Source: Symbiodinium natans (taxonomy: Eukaryota; Sar; Dinophyceae; Suessiales; Symbiodiniaceae). From it: DNA of 32,574 nt. The first letter of the stretch is position 1. Every line of letters begins with the position of its first letter. Below are positions 8,889 through 18,981 of this stretch, in pieces. The translations under genes were made by a program, and so were the position numbers. The stretch spans positions 1-32,574 of the forward strand of contig CAJNDS010001138.1 of the NCBI GenBank assembly GCA_905221605.1. Reading direction: 5' to 3'. A model generated the notes under the pieces. That model was not told the origin of the DNA, did no database searches, and saw only the letters and a program-made list of their open reading frames with translations.

Positions 8889-9309
8889 CCTGCACAATGG
8901 GTGGGAAGGTTGACTTTATTTTCAAGTGGAGGGTTTTTGACTCTTCCCTGTCTGTTCTCTTGTTTTGTTGATGAGTTGCACAGGCCTTGTTTTGCAATGG
9001 GCGTAAGACCAACAAACAAGGGACGCTTACGCAAATTAACATTACAAGATCAGTGGACGACCTCGCAGACTCTTATGTTTCGGGCCATTTTCTGGCATAC
9101 GTTTTGGCAGCAAATGTCCTCACCATACAGAATTGACAGCTGTTTTGGGCCCCCACATGCCCACAGCATCACAGTGAGCTTCAAGACCGGCACGTCTCTA
9201 ACACGAATGTTTATCCAGCTTCGGACGAGAATGTCAAACAAAGAAAGCACGATTGAACCAACTCTCCGATTAGACGATCCACGATTTTACGCGCAACAAT
9301 GAGTTAGAA
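8889..9309. other. Region without a recognised gene
   Basis: About 420 bp between the tRNA gene and the repeat that ends element C. The ORFs here (up to 133 codons) have no recognisable motif. Confidence 0.5.
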
Positions 9310-9571
9310 CTTCGTGCGCCACTCAAGCTTACCTTTAAGCCAACAAAGAACAAAGACACATTGAGCCTACACTTGGTGTGGTTCAGGGAGAGCGCAACGC
9401 TTACAGCAACGCACTCACTCGGACGTTCCTTTTTTTCACGTGGAAGCGTGGGCAAGCATGCACATGCGGGCCTCATGCCACGCAAGGACAAACCTTCTGC
9501 CTTGGAAAGCCTGTGTAGATCTACTTGGCACCTCATGCAAAGTTGCAATACGAACCCAGCACTAACTCCCC
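9310..9571. repeat. 262-bp direct repeat, copy 1 (candidate b2 of element C)
   Basis: Matches 9884-10145 base for base apart from a few substitutions (for example GCGCC versus GCTCC near the start, CAAAGTTGC versus CAAAATTGC near the end). Read with element C on the minus strand, this copy is the outer one, farthest from the RT end. It lacks TG...CA termini and no duplicated flanking bases were found, so an LTR reading is not favoured. Confidence 0.9.
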
Positions 9572-9662
9572 CGGACGAGGAGAGCCATGCAGGCAGAAGG
9601 AGATCCACAGGCGGGATCCGTCAGGCACGGATCGGACACACCCACTGGGATGGGCGGGCGGG

Positions 9663-9727
9663 CAAAGTAAATTTTCTGCATCTCTCAGCTGTCAGCCACT
9701 GTTACCGGGCATGAAGACTGCATACAA
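9663..9727. repeat. 65-bp repeat (candidate a2), identical to 23683-23747
   Basis: An exact 65-bp match in the same orientation to 23683-23747. This copy lies between the two 262-bp repeats beyond the 3' end of element C; the other lies just beyond its 5' coding end. Its sequence AAATTTTCTGCAT (9669-9681) is inverted at 9768-9780, giving a potential hairpin. This flank is otherwise unlike the other copy's. Confidence 0.95.
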
Positions 9728-9883
9728 GCTGTCAAGGTGACATGCAGAGAGAACAAGAAAGATGGGCATGCAGAAAATTTTGAAAGCACTGTGAAAACTC
9801 TTGTTGTTTTTCTTAAAGGCACGGTTGCAGGCAACCTAAGCATTCGCTCCTCACGAAGGCGCTATCAACAAGTTGACAGCAAG

Positions 9884-10145
9884 CTTCGTGCTCCACTCAA
9901 GCTTACCTTTAAGCCAACAAAGAACAAAGACACATTGAGCCTACACTTGGTGTGGTTCAGGGAGAGCGCAACGCTTACAGCAACGCACTCACTCGGACGT
10001 TCCTTTTTTTCACGTGGAAGCGTGGGCAAGCATGCACATGCGGGCCTCATGCCACGCAAGGACAAACCTTCTGCCTTGGAAAGCCTGTGTAGATCTACTT
10101 GGCACCTCATGCAAAATTGCAATACGAACCCAGCACTAACTCCCC
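9884..10145. repeat. 262-bp direct repeat, copy 2 (candidate b1 of element C)
   Basis: Inner copy of the pair described at 9310-9571; it ends 35 bp from the stop of the RT-RNase H ORF. The interval between copies (9572-9883) is 312 bp and contains the 65-bp repeat. Confidence 0.9.
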
Positions 10146-10179
10146 ACATTATCCGACTTTCACCTTTTTACCTTTTTCC

Positions 10180-12390
10180 TTAAGAAGTTTTCGAAAACAG
10201 CCTTAAGGCTGCACCAACCAAAGTATTGCCATGAACGTAGGACTCCAGCTTTGTTCGAGAGGGATGGTCAGCAGGGTTAGACGGAGAAGGAACCCTGGCG
10301 TACCACGCTTTGACATCGAACTGCTCCTCGCTCTCCAGCAAGACATTTAGAAGTGCTTGTGCATTGTCAGACCTCGTGCAGCCTAAAATCGCGATGTCGC
10401 GGGAGGCATTGTTATCAACGAACCACAGCACAGGTGCATGTCTGATAACGTGTCCCCATACAAGCTGCGAAACGATAACTGCCAAAAGTTCAGCTTCAAA
10501 AATGACTGTCTTTCGAAAACCCTCGGTCAATGCTTCAATCTGCCAGCGCTCAAGTTGCTCGGAAAAGGCGCCTAGGAGTTTACCTCTGTCAGAGAACAGC
10601 AGGCCGCCAATACCGCACACCCAGTCCGATGCCTCTGGGTCGAAGCAGGCGTCCGTGAAGATGACGAATTTTTCTCGCAAAGATCCGTTCAAGACTCTGG
10701 GTTTGTGCTCCAGAAGCATCTTCCTGAACCTGTCCAAAGCGAAAACGCAATCCTCACACAAGGTATCGGACACATCACTATAGGCGTGCTTGGTGACTTG
10801 TCTGAGGCACATCCTAGCGGACCTTCCAAACAACTGACTGTCAGCAAACTGCATGCGTCCCCTTAACCTCAAGGCCAACGGCTGTTTGAGGGAACCAGCG
10901 TCGAGTATGTCGCCAATGGACCCACAGAGTTCGCTCACCCTGGATGGGGTGTTTGCAAACTTCACAACTTTGTTCGCGCTCTCCTCTAAATCGACGACGA
11001 TGCCAAGAGCTTCGAAAGACCTCCTGAACGGCAAGTCCTTCTTTCCGTCACTGGACAGTGTCCAGCCCAGGAGCTTGAATAAGCGTTTGATGGTATCGTC
11101 AGTGCTGTGTGCGAGGTTGCCCGAACAAATCGTGATGAAGTCATCAAAATAGCAAACCCAAGGGAGGCTTAACCCAACAGTCCCTATGAACCAGATGCTA
11201 TGCACGACGCGTAGAAACGAATAAACGCTTCTGCACGCGCCGAAAGGCAACGCTTTGAGCCTGAAGCATACGGCGGCACGCTCATGGTCCCAGATGCAAA
11301 CAAACGAGCACCAAGCGGAACTCTGGGACACCGCCAGCTGTCGATATGCTGCTTCCAAATCATGGGTACGACCCAAGAGTGGCTCATTGGTGGACCTTAT
11401 GAGCTGAATGGCAAGTGCAGCAAGAACGTCGGTGGAATGGGGCTTTGGAGACTCATTTGTTTGGACACACGAGTTGACGTGCAATGCACTGAGGTCGTCG
11501 ATCAGGCGCACCTTTGACCCTTGCTGGATCCCGAACCGGCGAGAGACTACTGAACCGTTAGGCAGCTCAGACGGATCAAAGGGCCCTTCTAACCAACCTT
11601 TCTGCAGCTCTTCAAGGGTTTGCTTTTTTACCTCTTGGTCAAGCATGTCACCCTGCGACTTAACACTCCGGAAGACACTGTGCCTGCCCTCATCGGCGGT
11701 GTCTCGCAACAAGTCCTCGGACATTGCAGTGGGTTTGAAAACAGGGTTAAATAACCCAGTACTCGGAACTTCACCAGTCAACACGGTCCCTGAAATCACC
11801 TCCTCGATGACTGTTTTGTCAGAGTAGTTGAGGTCATCCAAGATTTCGCGCCAGACAAGAAGGTTTTTAGGTTCAAGGATGTCTCGGACGTCGGAATGAG
11901 GTATGACTTTCAAGCTGCATTGACAATCCGCAGGCACCGGCCAAGCCTTCTCGAGGCGTTGCATGGGTTGGCAAGGCGGGACCAGGCCGGCGGCAGGCCC
12001 CCGAACCACGCAAGTGGTCTTATACTTCGGAACCAAGGGTGGCACTTTGCCAGCATTTGGCTGAAGTCCAGCCAAGCTGCGTAACGCCGGAAGCTGGAGG
12101 CCCGGCGGCTCGACAGTGGGAAGGGCACTCGCGAAGCACTGCGCAATGGCATGAGCTAAGAGACGAGGGTAGGCGGTCTCCCGACTGGTGGCGAAACCGT
12201 TGGGGGCCGTGGAGTCGACGCCCCAAGACGCATGCGCAGGGCAGCCGGGACACAGTTTGCACAAGGACTCGAAAGAAGGATGCGTGTTGGCAATCCGGGT
12301 GAACTTGGGACGGTCGCCACCATAGGCGCGCCTGGTGATCCACATGGCGAAAAAGCATGAGCCACGTCGCGCCAAAAGGAAGTCTTCCAA
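10180..12390 (-). CDS. DIRS-like reverse transcriptase-RNase H
   Basis: A 736-codon open frame, beginning inside the methyltransferase-like domain (residues 22-60, YGGDRPK...CPGCPAHASWG, end that domain) and then holding RT and RNase H. RT motif A is HDLEAAYRQ (D344), and motif C is YFDD (414-417). The RNase H acidic residues are D580 (TDACFD), E632 (FEAELLAV), D659 (VDNN) and D708 (SPSNPADHPSR). All expected catalytic residues are present, so this part could encode a functional enzyme that copies element RNA to cDNA. The annotated start is a non-ATG codon within a frameshifted polyprotein, so the natural product would be a larger fusion with gag. The stop at 10180 is close to the candidate 3' repeats. 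Confidence 0.85.
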   Translation of the reverse strand: MEDFLLARRGSCFFAMWITRRAYGGDRPKFTRIANTHPSFESLCKLCPGCPAHASWGVDSTAPNGFATSRETAYPRLLAHAIAQCFASALPTVEPPGLQLPALRSLAGLQPNAGKVPPLVPKYKTTCVVRGPAAGLVPPCQPMQRLEKAWPVPADCQCSLKVIPHSDVRDILEPKNLLVWREILDDLNYSDKTVIEEVISGTVLTGEVPSTGLFNPVFKPTAMSEDLLRDTADEGRHSVFRSVKSQGDMLDQEVKKQTLEELQKGWLEGPFDPSELPNGSVVSRRFGIQQGSKVRLIDDLSALHVNSCVQTNESPKPHSTDVLAALAIQLIRSTNEPLLGRTHDLEAAYRQLAVSQSSAWCSFVCIWDHERAAVCFRLKALPFGACRSVYSFLRVVHSIWFIGTVGLSLPWVCYFDDFITICSGNLAHSTDDTIKRLFKLLGWTLSSDGKKDLPFRRSFEALGIVVDLEESANKVVKFANTPSRVSELCGSIGDILDAGSLKQPLALRLRGRMQFADSQLFGRSARMCLRQVTKHAYSDVSDTLCEDCVFALDRFRKMLLEHKPRVLNGSLREKFVIFTDACFDPEASDWVCGIGGLLFSDRGKLLGAFSEQLERWQIEALTEGFRKTVIFEAELLAVIVSQLVWGHVIRHAPVLWFVDNNASRDIAILGCTRSDNAQALLNVLLESEEQFDVKAWYARVPSPSNPADHPSRTKLESYVHGNTLVGAALRLFSKTS

Positions 12391-13248
12391 AACAAGGATG
12401 ACCGCGGATTCTCCACAGCAATCAAGATGCCACGCTGCAAACCCAGGCGCACGGCCTGGCGAAGCGCCAGGTAGCTTTCGTTGGCGAGGCGCACACGGCG
12501 AGCATCACCGGGGGGGAGATCGGGAATACCGTCCGGGTGACGGTCTGACCGCAGAGGCCGGGACACAGGCACCGGGTTGCCCTGGCTGTCCCAGCATGGA
12601 ATGCCACGGGCCATAGAACACGTGCTACAAGCCGGAGCGGCGAACAACCCCAAGACGCGCGGGTTTTGCACAAGTTGGAGCAGCTGGGCAAGGCCGTCTG
12701 GCGTAGAGACATCGAGCACCAGGGCGGGGCGGCACACCCAACGCTTTTGACCTTGTCAATGGCAACAGCCTCAAAAACCAAGTGCACGCAGGGCCGCAGT
12801 GACGCAGAACAACCCCAAAATTAAAGGCGGGATGGGGGGCGTGAGGGGCCGCACAGGGGCAGGCTGGACTAGGGAACCGGAACTAAGGAAACCCAAACTG
12901 AGAAGCTCTTGTCTTTCCTTCTCGGACAGCCGCTCCCAACCCGAAGGCAATATCCCACAAGCAAACACCGAACGCCTTTCCAAGGGAGTGTGGCATGCAG
13001 GCGGCTGGCGTCTAAGGTCTGGGGCCCCAAACTGACGCGGAGCCGTATGCCCAGGACATCGTGCCCCGCCAGCGGAACACCGCCAACGGGAGATTCTTGC
13101 CAGACGTCGCCGTCCCGGAAAAGGCTGAGCGGCAGAAGCAGGTTGGGGAAACCAGGCACGTTACAGGAGTCAACGTACGGTTCCACGCGCAGGTTTGTGA
13201 ACACAGCAGCATTCGTGAATGCGTGGCCAGGGAAGTGCTGGCGAAGTA
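12350..13248 (-). pseudogene. Element C linker domain plus methyltransferase-like domain, multiply frameshifted
   Basis: Right part (13245 to about 12960): PGHAFTNAAVFTNLRVEPYV, then FPNLLLPLSLF and ATLPWKGVR, resembling the conserved linker between gag and the methyltransferase in dinoflagellate elements. Left part (about 12800-12355): ALRALGF, EAVAIDKVKS, ALVLDVSTPDG, GLFAAPACSTCSMARG and IAVENPRSSLFW, resembling the methyltransferase-like domain of DIRS-group elements. The frame changes four times: near 12945 (GCCTTCGG), at a five-T run near 12770, at a TGTG dinucleotide near 12742, and at a five-T run at 12350-12354 (plus A-run). Each is explained by one or two bases. In the PACST motif the usual PPC-like centre is altered, so activity is doubtful even before decay. 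Confidence 0.65.
13245..13248. repeat. Target-site duplication AGTA, left copy
   Basis: AGTA directly precedes the first array block and matches 19100-19103 directly after the last. The internal blocks are instead flanked by TTTA on the left and AGTT on the right, so the duplication is specific to the outer ends. Confidence 0.6.
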
Positions 13249-13490
13249 CCGGGGAGGCCCCGCATGAGCGGCAGCGGAAAAGCAACACATTCATGGATCC
13301 TGAAATGGGCCGCGGAAAAATGACATCTGGCACTATTACGAGAAAACTTGTGAAGAAGACTTGCAGGAAACTTTCGATTCTGAGAAAGCAACAAAACCTT
13401 TTCTGTCCTTGAAAAGCAAACCCTTACAAATAACAGAAAAACTCCTGGAAATTCTACCCTGCTCAAACCCATAGAATTTTCTGAAACCTC

Positions 13491-13680
13491 GCGGAAACCT
13501 TCGGAAACCCAAGCGGAAACCCAGCGGATACCCAGCGGAAACCCTCAGGCCCTCGGAAACCCGTGGGAAACCCAAGGAAACCAAGCGGAAACCCAGCGGA
13601 AACCCAGCGGAAACCCTCGGAAACCCTTGGGAAACCCAAGGAAACCCAAAGCCGGTATTCGGAAACCCATCGGAAACCCC
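13491..13680. repeat. GGAAACCC minisatellite, array copy 1
   Basis: About fifteen GGAAACC(C) cores spaced by 2-6 variable bases (AGC, TC, GTG, AA). It differs from copies 2 and 3 by an 8-bp addition and one base (CCAAG for CCCAG). All three minus-strand frames are open across it, which explains the long Gly/Phe-rich shadow ORFs. Confidence 0.9.
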
Positions 13681-15447
13681 TTAGAACAGAGCCGATTCAC
13701 CCTTTGGAAAATTACAAAGGTTTAATGAAGGGGAGCAGTGCAGGCAAGGATCGGACGCCGCCTCCAGTGTTATATTACCGGCGGTTTGCAGAGGGTGAGT
13801 GACCAGCAGACACATTGTCAAACTTCACCGCTCCCGTGCATGCTTTGCCGGAGGCCACATGCGTTCACGCGCAGACAACTCTGGAATTCAAAAGGCTGCA
13901 CTGCAATTTACTGCAAGGGATCACTTCTGTGAGCACCACACACAGCGCAGACTTCCACCAAACATGGACTTCAGATACAAACTTCTTCACAAGCGCACTC
14001 ACTGGTCACTGGTCACTGGTCCACCTGATCGGGAGGGCTTGGCTACGCGCTGCTACCAAAACTGCAAGAGCCCTCCTCTAGACTCGAGTCTAGCAACTCC
14101 ACGACCTATCTCATCGCAGTACTCTACGCAAAACTCGAAAAAAATGCCGGCGCAGCGTTCCCAGCAGCTCTGCTGTCACCACGGATGAAAATAACACTCG
14201 GGAACACATCGTCTAGCCATTCACAGCAGCTACCAGGCTACCACAAGGAAACTGCTCTTGGGAGATATTTCACGCGCATCTAGCAAGCTGACGAGGTGCG
14301 ATAAACGTCAGTCAGAGACAGACACTGGCGGAGTCTGCGCCAGGCGCCAGCGCAACGCGCACGCAACTCCTGTCAATGGCATTTCCACTTGTCTCAGCTG
14401 CTCTGCAGCCTCGTTCCCACTGGCTCCAGGACCCCAAAGCTGCTAATACAGCGTATGGCAAGAAGCTCACTGCCACTATTAAAAGCATGTTTTCGAAGAT
14501 TCTGAAATGAACGGCAGCATGTTGAAAACCCTGCCCAGCCATTTGAAACCTCCCACTTCGCAGACTTTTCGTTGCAAATGCTAGTAGCTAGCAAACTCGG
14601 GCTCAGATGGCAGCAAGAGCTAGTCTGGTTTTGAAAAACCATAACAAACCTAGCAAATCATCTACTGGAAAGAATTCCAAATCTTGTAGATAGCCAAAGC
14701 TTCATGGGCAGAAACTGCGACTCTGAAAACAGGTCCAGAAATAACACGAAAGCCGTGGCCGCGCAAGCGTGACCTCCAGAGTTCATCTTCGTCCGGTCGC
14801 CAATGCCATTACCAAACACGAGCGGCGCTTCAGAACCACAGAGCAACAGCACAAGGAAGAAGGGCGGCAGAGACCGAAGACGGCGCGTCAGCTCCAGGCT
14901 AACTCGGGCCCATTTTCGGGGCCAAATTCCGGCCCCAGAGCTGTATCTGGCGACCCCCGATTTTGGGCTTAGGCGTAAGACAAACACCAATTCAGACGGC
15001 CCCAAAAATGGGGCCACCAAAAACCATTCCAGGGGCCATCAAGCAACCTCATTTTCGGGCCCCGACAAGATCGACCTCTATTGGCACTGGCACAGCCTTC
15101 CATAATGGTTTCGGAAATCTTAAGCTGCGTTGGACCTGCAACAATCCCAACCAGTGTAAGCTTGTGCAAAGAACCTTATACCTCTGCAACAATACTCGTC
15201 CTTTACCGGGGAGGCCCCGCATGAGCGGCAGCGGAAAAGCAACACATTCATGGATCCTGAAATGGGCCGCGGAAAAATGACATCTGGCACTATTACGAGA
15301 AAACTTGTGAAGAAGACTTGCAGGAAACTTTCGATTCTGAGAAAGCAACAAAACCTTTTCTGTCCTTGAAAAGCAAACCCTTACAAATAACAGAAAAACT
15401 CCTGGAAATTCTACCCTGCTCAAACCCATAGAATTTTCTGAAACCTC

Positions 15448-15629
15448 GCGGAAACCTTCGGAAACCCAAGCGGAAACCCAGCGGATACCCAGCGGAAACC
15501 CTCGGAAACCCGTGGGAAACCCAAGGAAACCCAGCGGAAACCCAGCGGAAACCCAGCGGAAACCCTCGGAAACCCTTGGGAAACCCAAGGAAACCCAAAG
15601 CCGGTATTCGGAAACCCATCGGAAACCCC
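15448..15629. repeat. GGAAACCC minisatellite, array copy 2
   Basis: Second copy of the octamer-core minisatellite, apparently identical to copy 3. Fifteen GGAAACC cores and one GGATACC variant were counted. Confidence 0.9.
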
Positions 15630-16732
15630 TTAGAACGGAGCCGATTCACCCTTTGGAAAATTACAAAGGTTTAATGAAGGGGAGCAGTGCAGGCAAGGAT
15701 CGGACGCCGCCTCCAGTGTTATATTACCGGCGGTTTGCAGAGGGTGAGTGACCAGCAGACACATTGTCAAACTTCACCGCTCCCGTGCATGCTTTGCCGG
15801 AGGCCACATGCGTTCACGCGCAGACAACTCTGGAATTCAAAAGGCTGCACTGCAATTTACTGCAAGGGATCACTTCTGTGAGCACCACACACAGCGCAGA
15901 CTTCCACCAAACATGGACTTCAGATACAAACTTCTTCACAAGCGCACTCACTGGTCACTGGTCACTGGTCCACCTGATCGGGAGGGCTTGGCTACGCGCT
16001 GCTACCAAAACTGCAAGAGCCCTCCTCTAGACTCGAGTCTAGCAACTCCACGACCTATCTCATCGCAGTACTCTACGCAAAACTCGAAAAAAATGCCGGC
16101 GCAGCGTTCCCAGCAGCTCTGCTGTCACCACGGATGAAAATAACACTCGGGAACACATCGTCTAGCCATTCACAGCAGCTACCAGGCTACCACAAGGAAA
16201 CTGCTCTTGGGAGATATTTCACGCGCATCTAGCAAGCTGACGAGGTGCGATAAACGTCAGTCAGAGACAGACACTGGCGGAGTCTGCGCCAGGCGCCAGC
16301 GCAACGCGCACGCAACTCCTGTCAATGGCATTTCCACTTGTCTCAGCTGCTCTGCAGCCTCGTTCCCACTGGCTCCAGGACCCCAAAGCTGCTAATACAG
16401 CGTATGGCAAGAAGCTCACTGCCACTATTAAAAGCATGTTTTCGAAGATTCTGAAATGAACGGCAGCATGTTGAAAACCCTGCCCAGCCATTTGAAACCT
16501 CCCACTTCGCAGACTTTTCGTTGCAAATGCTAGTAGCTAGCAAACTCGGGCTCAGATGGCAGCAAGAGCTAGTCTGGTTTTGAAAAACCATAACAAACCT
16601 AGCAAATCATCTACTGGAAAGAATTCCAAATCTTGTAGATAGCCAAAGCTTCATGGGCAGAAACTGCGACTCTGAAAACAGGTCCAGAAATAACACGAAA
16701 GCCGTGGCCGCGCAAGCGTGACCTCCAGAGTT

Positions 16733-17576
16733 CATCTTCGTCCGGTCGCCAATGCCATTACCAAACACGAGCGGCGCTTCAGAACCACAGAGCAACAGCA
16801 CAAGGAAGAAGGGCGGCAGAGACCGAAGACGGCGCGTCAGCTCCAGGCTAACTCGGGCCCATTTTCGGGGCCAAATTCCGGCCCCAGAGCTGTATCTGGC
16901 GACCCCCGATTTTGGGCTTAGGCGTAAGACAAACACCAATTCAGACGGCCCCAAAAATGGGGCCACCAAAAACCATTCCAGGGGCCATCAAGCAACCTCA
17001 TTTTCGGGCCCCGACAAGATCGACCTCTATTGGCACTGGCACAGCCTTCCATAATGGTTTCGGAAATCTTAAGCTGCGTTGGACCTGCAACAATCCCAAC
17101 CAGTGTAAGCTTGTGCAAAGAACCTTATACCTCTGCAACAATACTCGTCCTTTACATCTTCGTCCGGTCGCCAATGCCATTACCAAACACGAGCGGCGCT
17201 TCAGAACCACAGAGCAACAGCACAAGGAAGAAGGGCGGCAGAGACCGAAGACGGCGCGTCAGCTCCAGGCTAACTCGGGCCCATTTTCGGGGCCAAATTC
17301 CGGCCCCAGAGCTGTATCTGGCGACCCCCGATTTTGGGCTTAGGCGTAAGACAAACACCAATTCAGACGGCCCCAAAAATGGGGCCACCAAAAACCATTC
17401 CAGGGGCCATCAAGCAACCTCATTTTCGGGCCCCGACAAGATCGACCTCTATTGGCACTGGCACAGCCTTCCATAATGGTTTCGGAAATCTTAAGCTGCG
17501 TTGGACCTGCAACAATCCCAACCAGTGTAAGCTTGTGCAAAGAACCTTATACCTCTGCAACAATACTCGTCCTTTA
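16733..17576. repeat. Tandem duplication of the ~422-bp spacer
   Basis: CATCTTCGTCCGG starts at 16733 and again at 17155, exactly 422 bp apart, and both copies run to CCTTTA. The spacer after block T1 (14780-15205) is single. Each copy holds G/C palindromes such as GGCCCCAAAAATGGGGCC. Confidence 0.9.
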
Positions 17577-17818
17577 CCGGGGAGGCCCCGCATGAGCGGC
17601 AGCGGAAAAGCAACACATTCATGGATCCTGAAATGGGCCGCGGAAAAATGACATCTGGCACTATTACGAGAAAACTTGTGAAGAAGACTTGCAGGAAACT
17701 TTCGATTCTGAGAAAGCAACAAAACCTTTTCTGTCCTTGAAAAGCAAACCCTTACAAATAACAGAAAAACTCCTGGAAATTCTACCCTGCTCAAACCCAT
17801 AGAATTTTCTGAAACCTC

Positions 17819-18000
17819 GCGGAAACCTTCGGAAACCCAAGCGGAAACCCAGCGGATACCCAGCGGAAACCCTCGGAAACCCGTGGGAAACCCAAGGAAA
17901 CCCAGCGGAAACCCAGCGGAAACCCAGCGGAAACCCTCGGAAACCCTTGGGAAACCCAAGGAAACCCAAAGCCGGTATTCGGAAACCCATCGGAAACCCC
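17819..18000. repeat. GGAAACCC minisatellite, array copy 3
   Basis: Third copy, same arrangement as copy 2. Confidence 0.9.
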
Positions 18001-18981
18001 TTAGAACGGAGCCGATTCACCCTTTGGAAAATTACAAAGGTTTAATGAAGGGGAGCAGTGCAGGCAAGGATCGGACGCCGCCTCCAGTGTTATATTACCG
18101 GCGGTTTGCAGAGGGTGAGTGACCAGCAGACACATTGTCAAACTTCACCGCTCCCGTGCATGCTTTGCCGGAGGCCACATGCGTTCACGCGCAGACAACT
18201 CTGGAATTCAAAAGGCTGCACTGCAATTTACTGCAAGGGATCACTTCTGTGAGCACCACACACAGCGCAGACTTCCACCAAACATGGACTTCAGATACAA
18301 ACTTCTTCACAAGCGCACTCACTGGTCACTGGTCACTGGTCCACCTGATCGGGAGGGCTTGGCTACGCGCTGCTACCAAAACTGCAAGAGCCCTCCTCTA
18401 GACTCGAGTCTAGCAACTCCACGACCTATCTCATCGCAGTACTCTACGCAAAACTCGAAAAAAATGCCGGCGCAGCGTTCCCAGCAGCTCTGCTGTCACC
18501 ACGGATGAAAATAACACTCGGGAACACATCGTCTAGCCATTCACAGCAGCTACCAGGCTACCACAAGGAAACTGCTCTTGGGAGATATTTCACGCGCATC
18601 TAGCAAGCTGACGAGGTGCGATAAACGTCAGTCAGAGACAGACACTGGCGGAGTCTGCGCCAGGCGCCAGCGCAACGCGCACGCAACTCCTGTCAATGGC
18701 ATTTCCACTTGTCTCAGCTGCTCTGCAGCCTCGTTCCCACTGGCTCCAGGACCCCAAAGCTGCTAATACAGCGTATGGCAAGAAGCTCACTGCCACTATT
18801 AAAAGCATGTTTTCGAAGATTCTGAAATGAACGGCAGCATGTTGAAAACCCTGCCCAGCCATTTGAAACCTCCCACTTCGCAGACTTTTCGTTGCAAATG
18901 CTAGTAGCTAGCAAACTCGGGCTCAGATGGCAGCAAGAGCTAGTCTGGTTTTGAAAAACCATAACAAACCTAGCAAATCAT

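Noticed and set aside
9310-10145. A miniature LTR element (262-bp LTRs, 312-bp interior)
   Set aside because: The repeats lack TG...CA ends and the flanks (AGAA and ACATT) show no target duplication. The position next to the RT stop and the 65-bp repeat suits element C ends better, though this is not excluded.
11184-11517. ORFs of 67-77 codons antisense or out of frame within the RT
   Set aside because: They are shadows of the intact RT-RNase H frame.
12345-12360. Programmed -1 frameshift at the T run between the methyltransferase-like domain and RT of element C
   Set aside because: The run read in the upstream frame does not form a proper X-XXY-YYZ slippery site, and three other frame breaks lie nearby, so decay or sequencing error is simpler.
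13563-18508. Recurring 60-180-codon ORFs in the array, including Gly/Phe-rich minus-strand ones
   Set aside because: They repeat only because the blocks repeat. They lie in minisatellite or anonymous sequence, overlap in several frames and show no domain.
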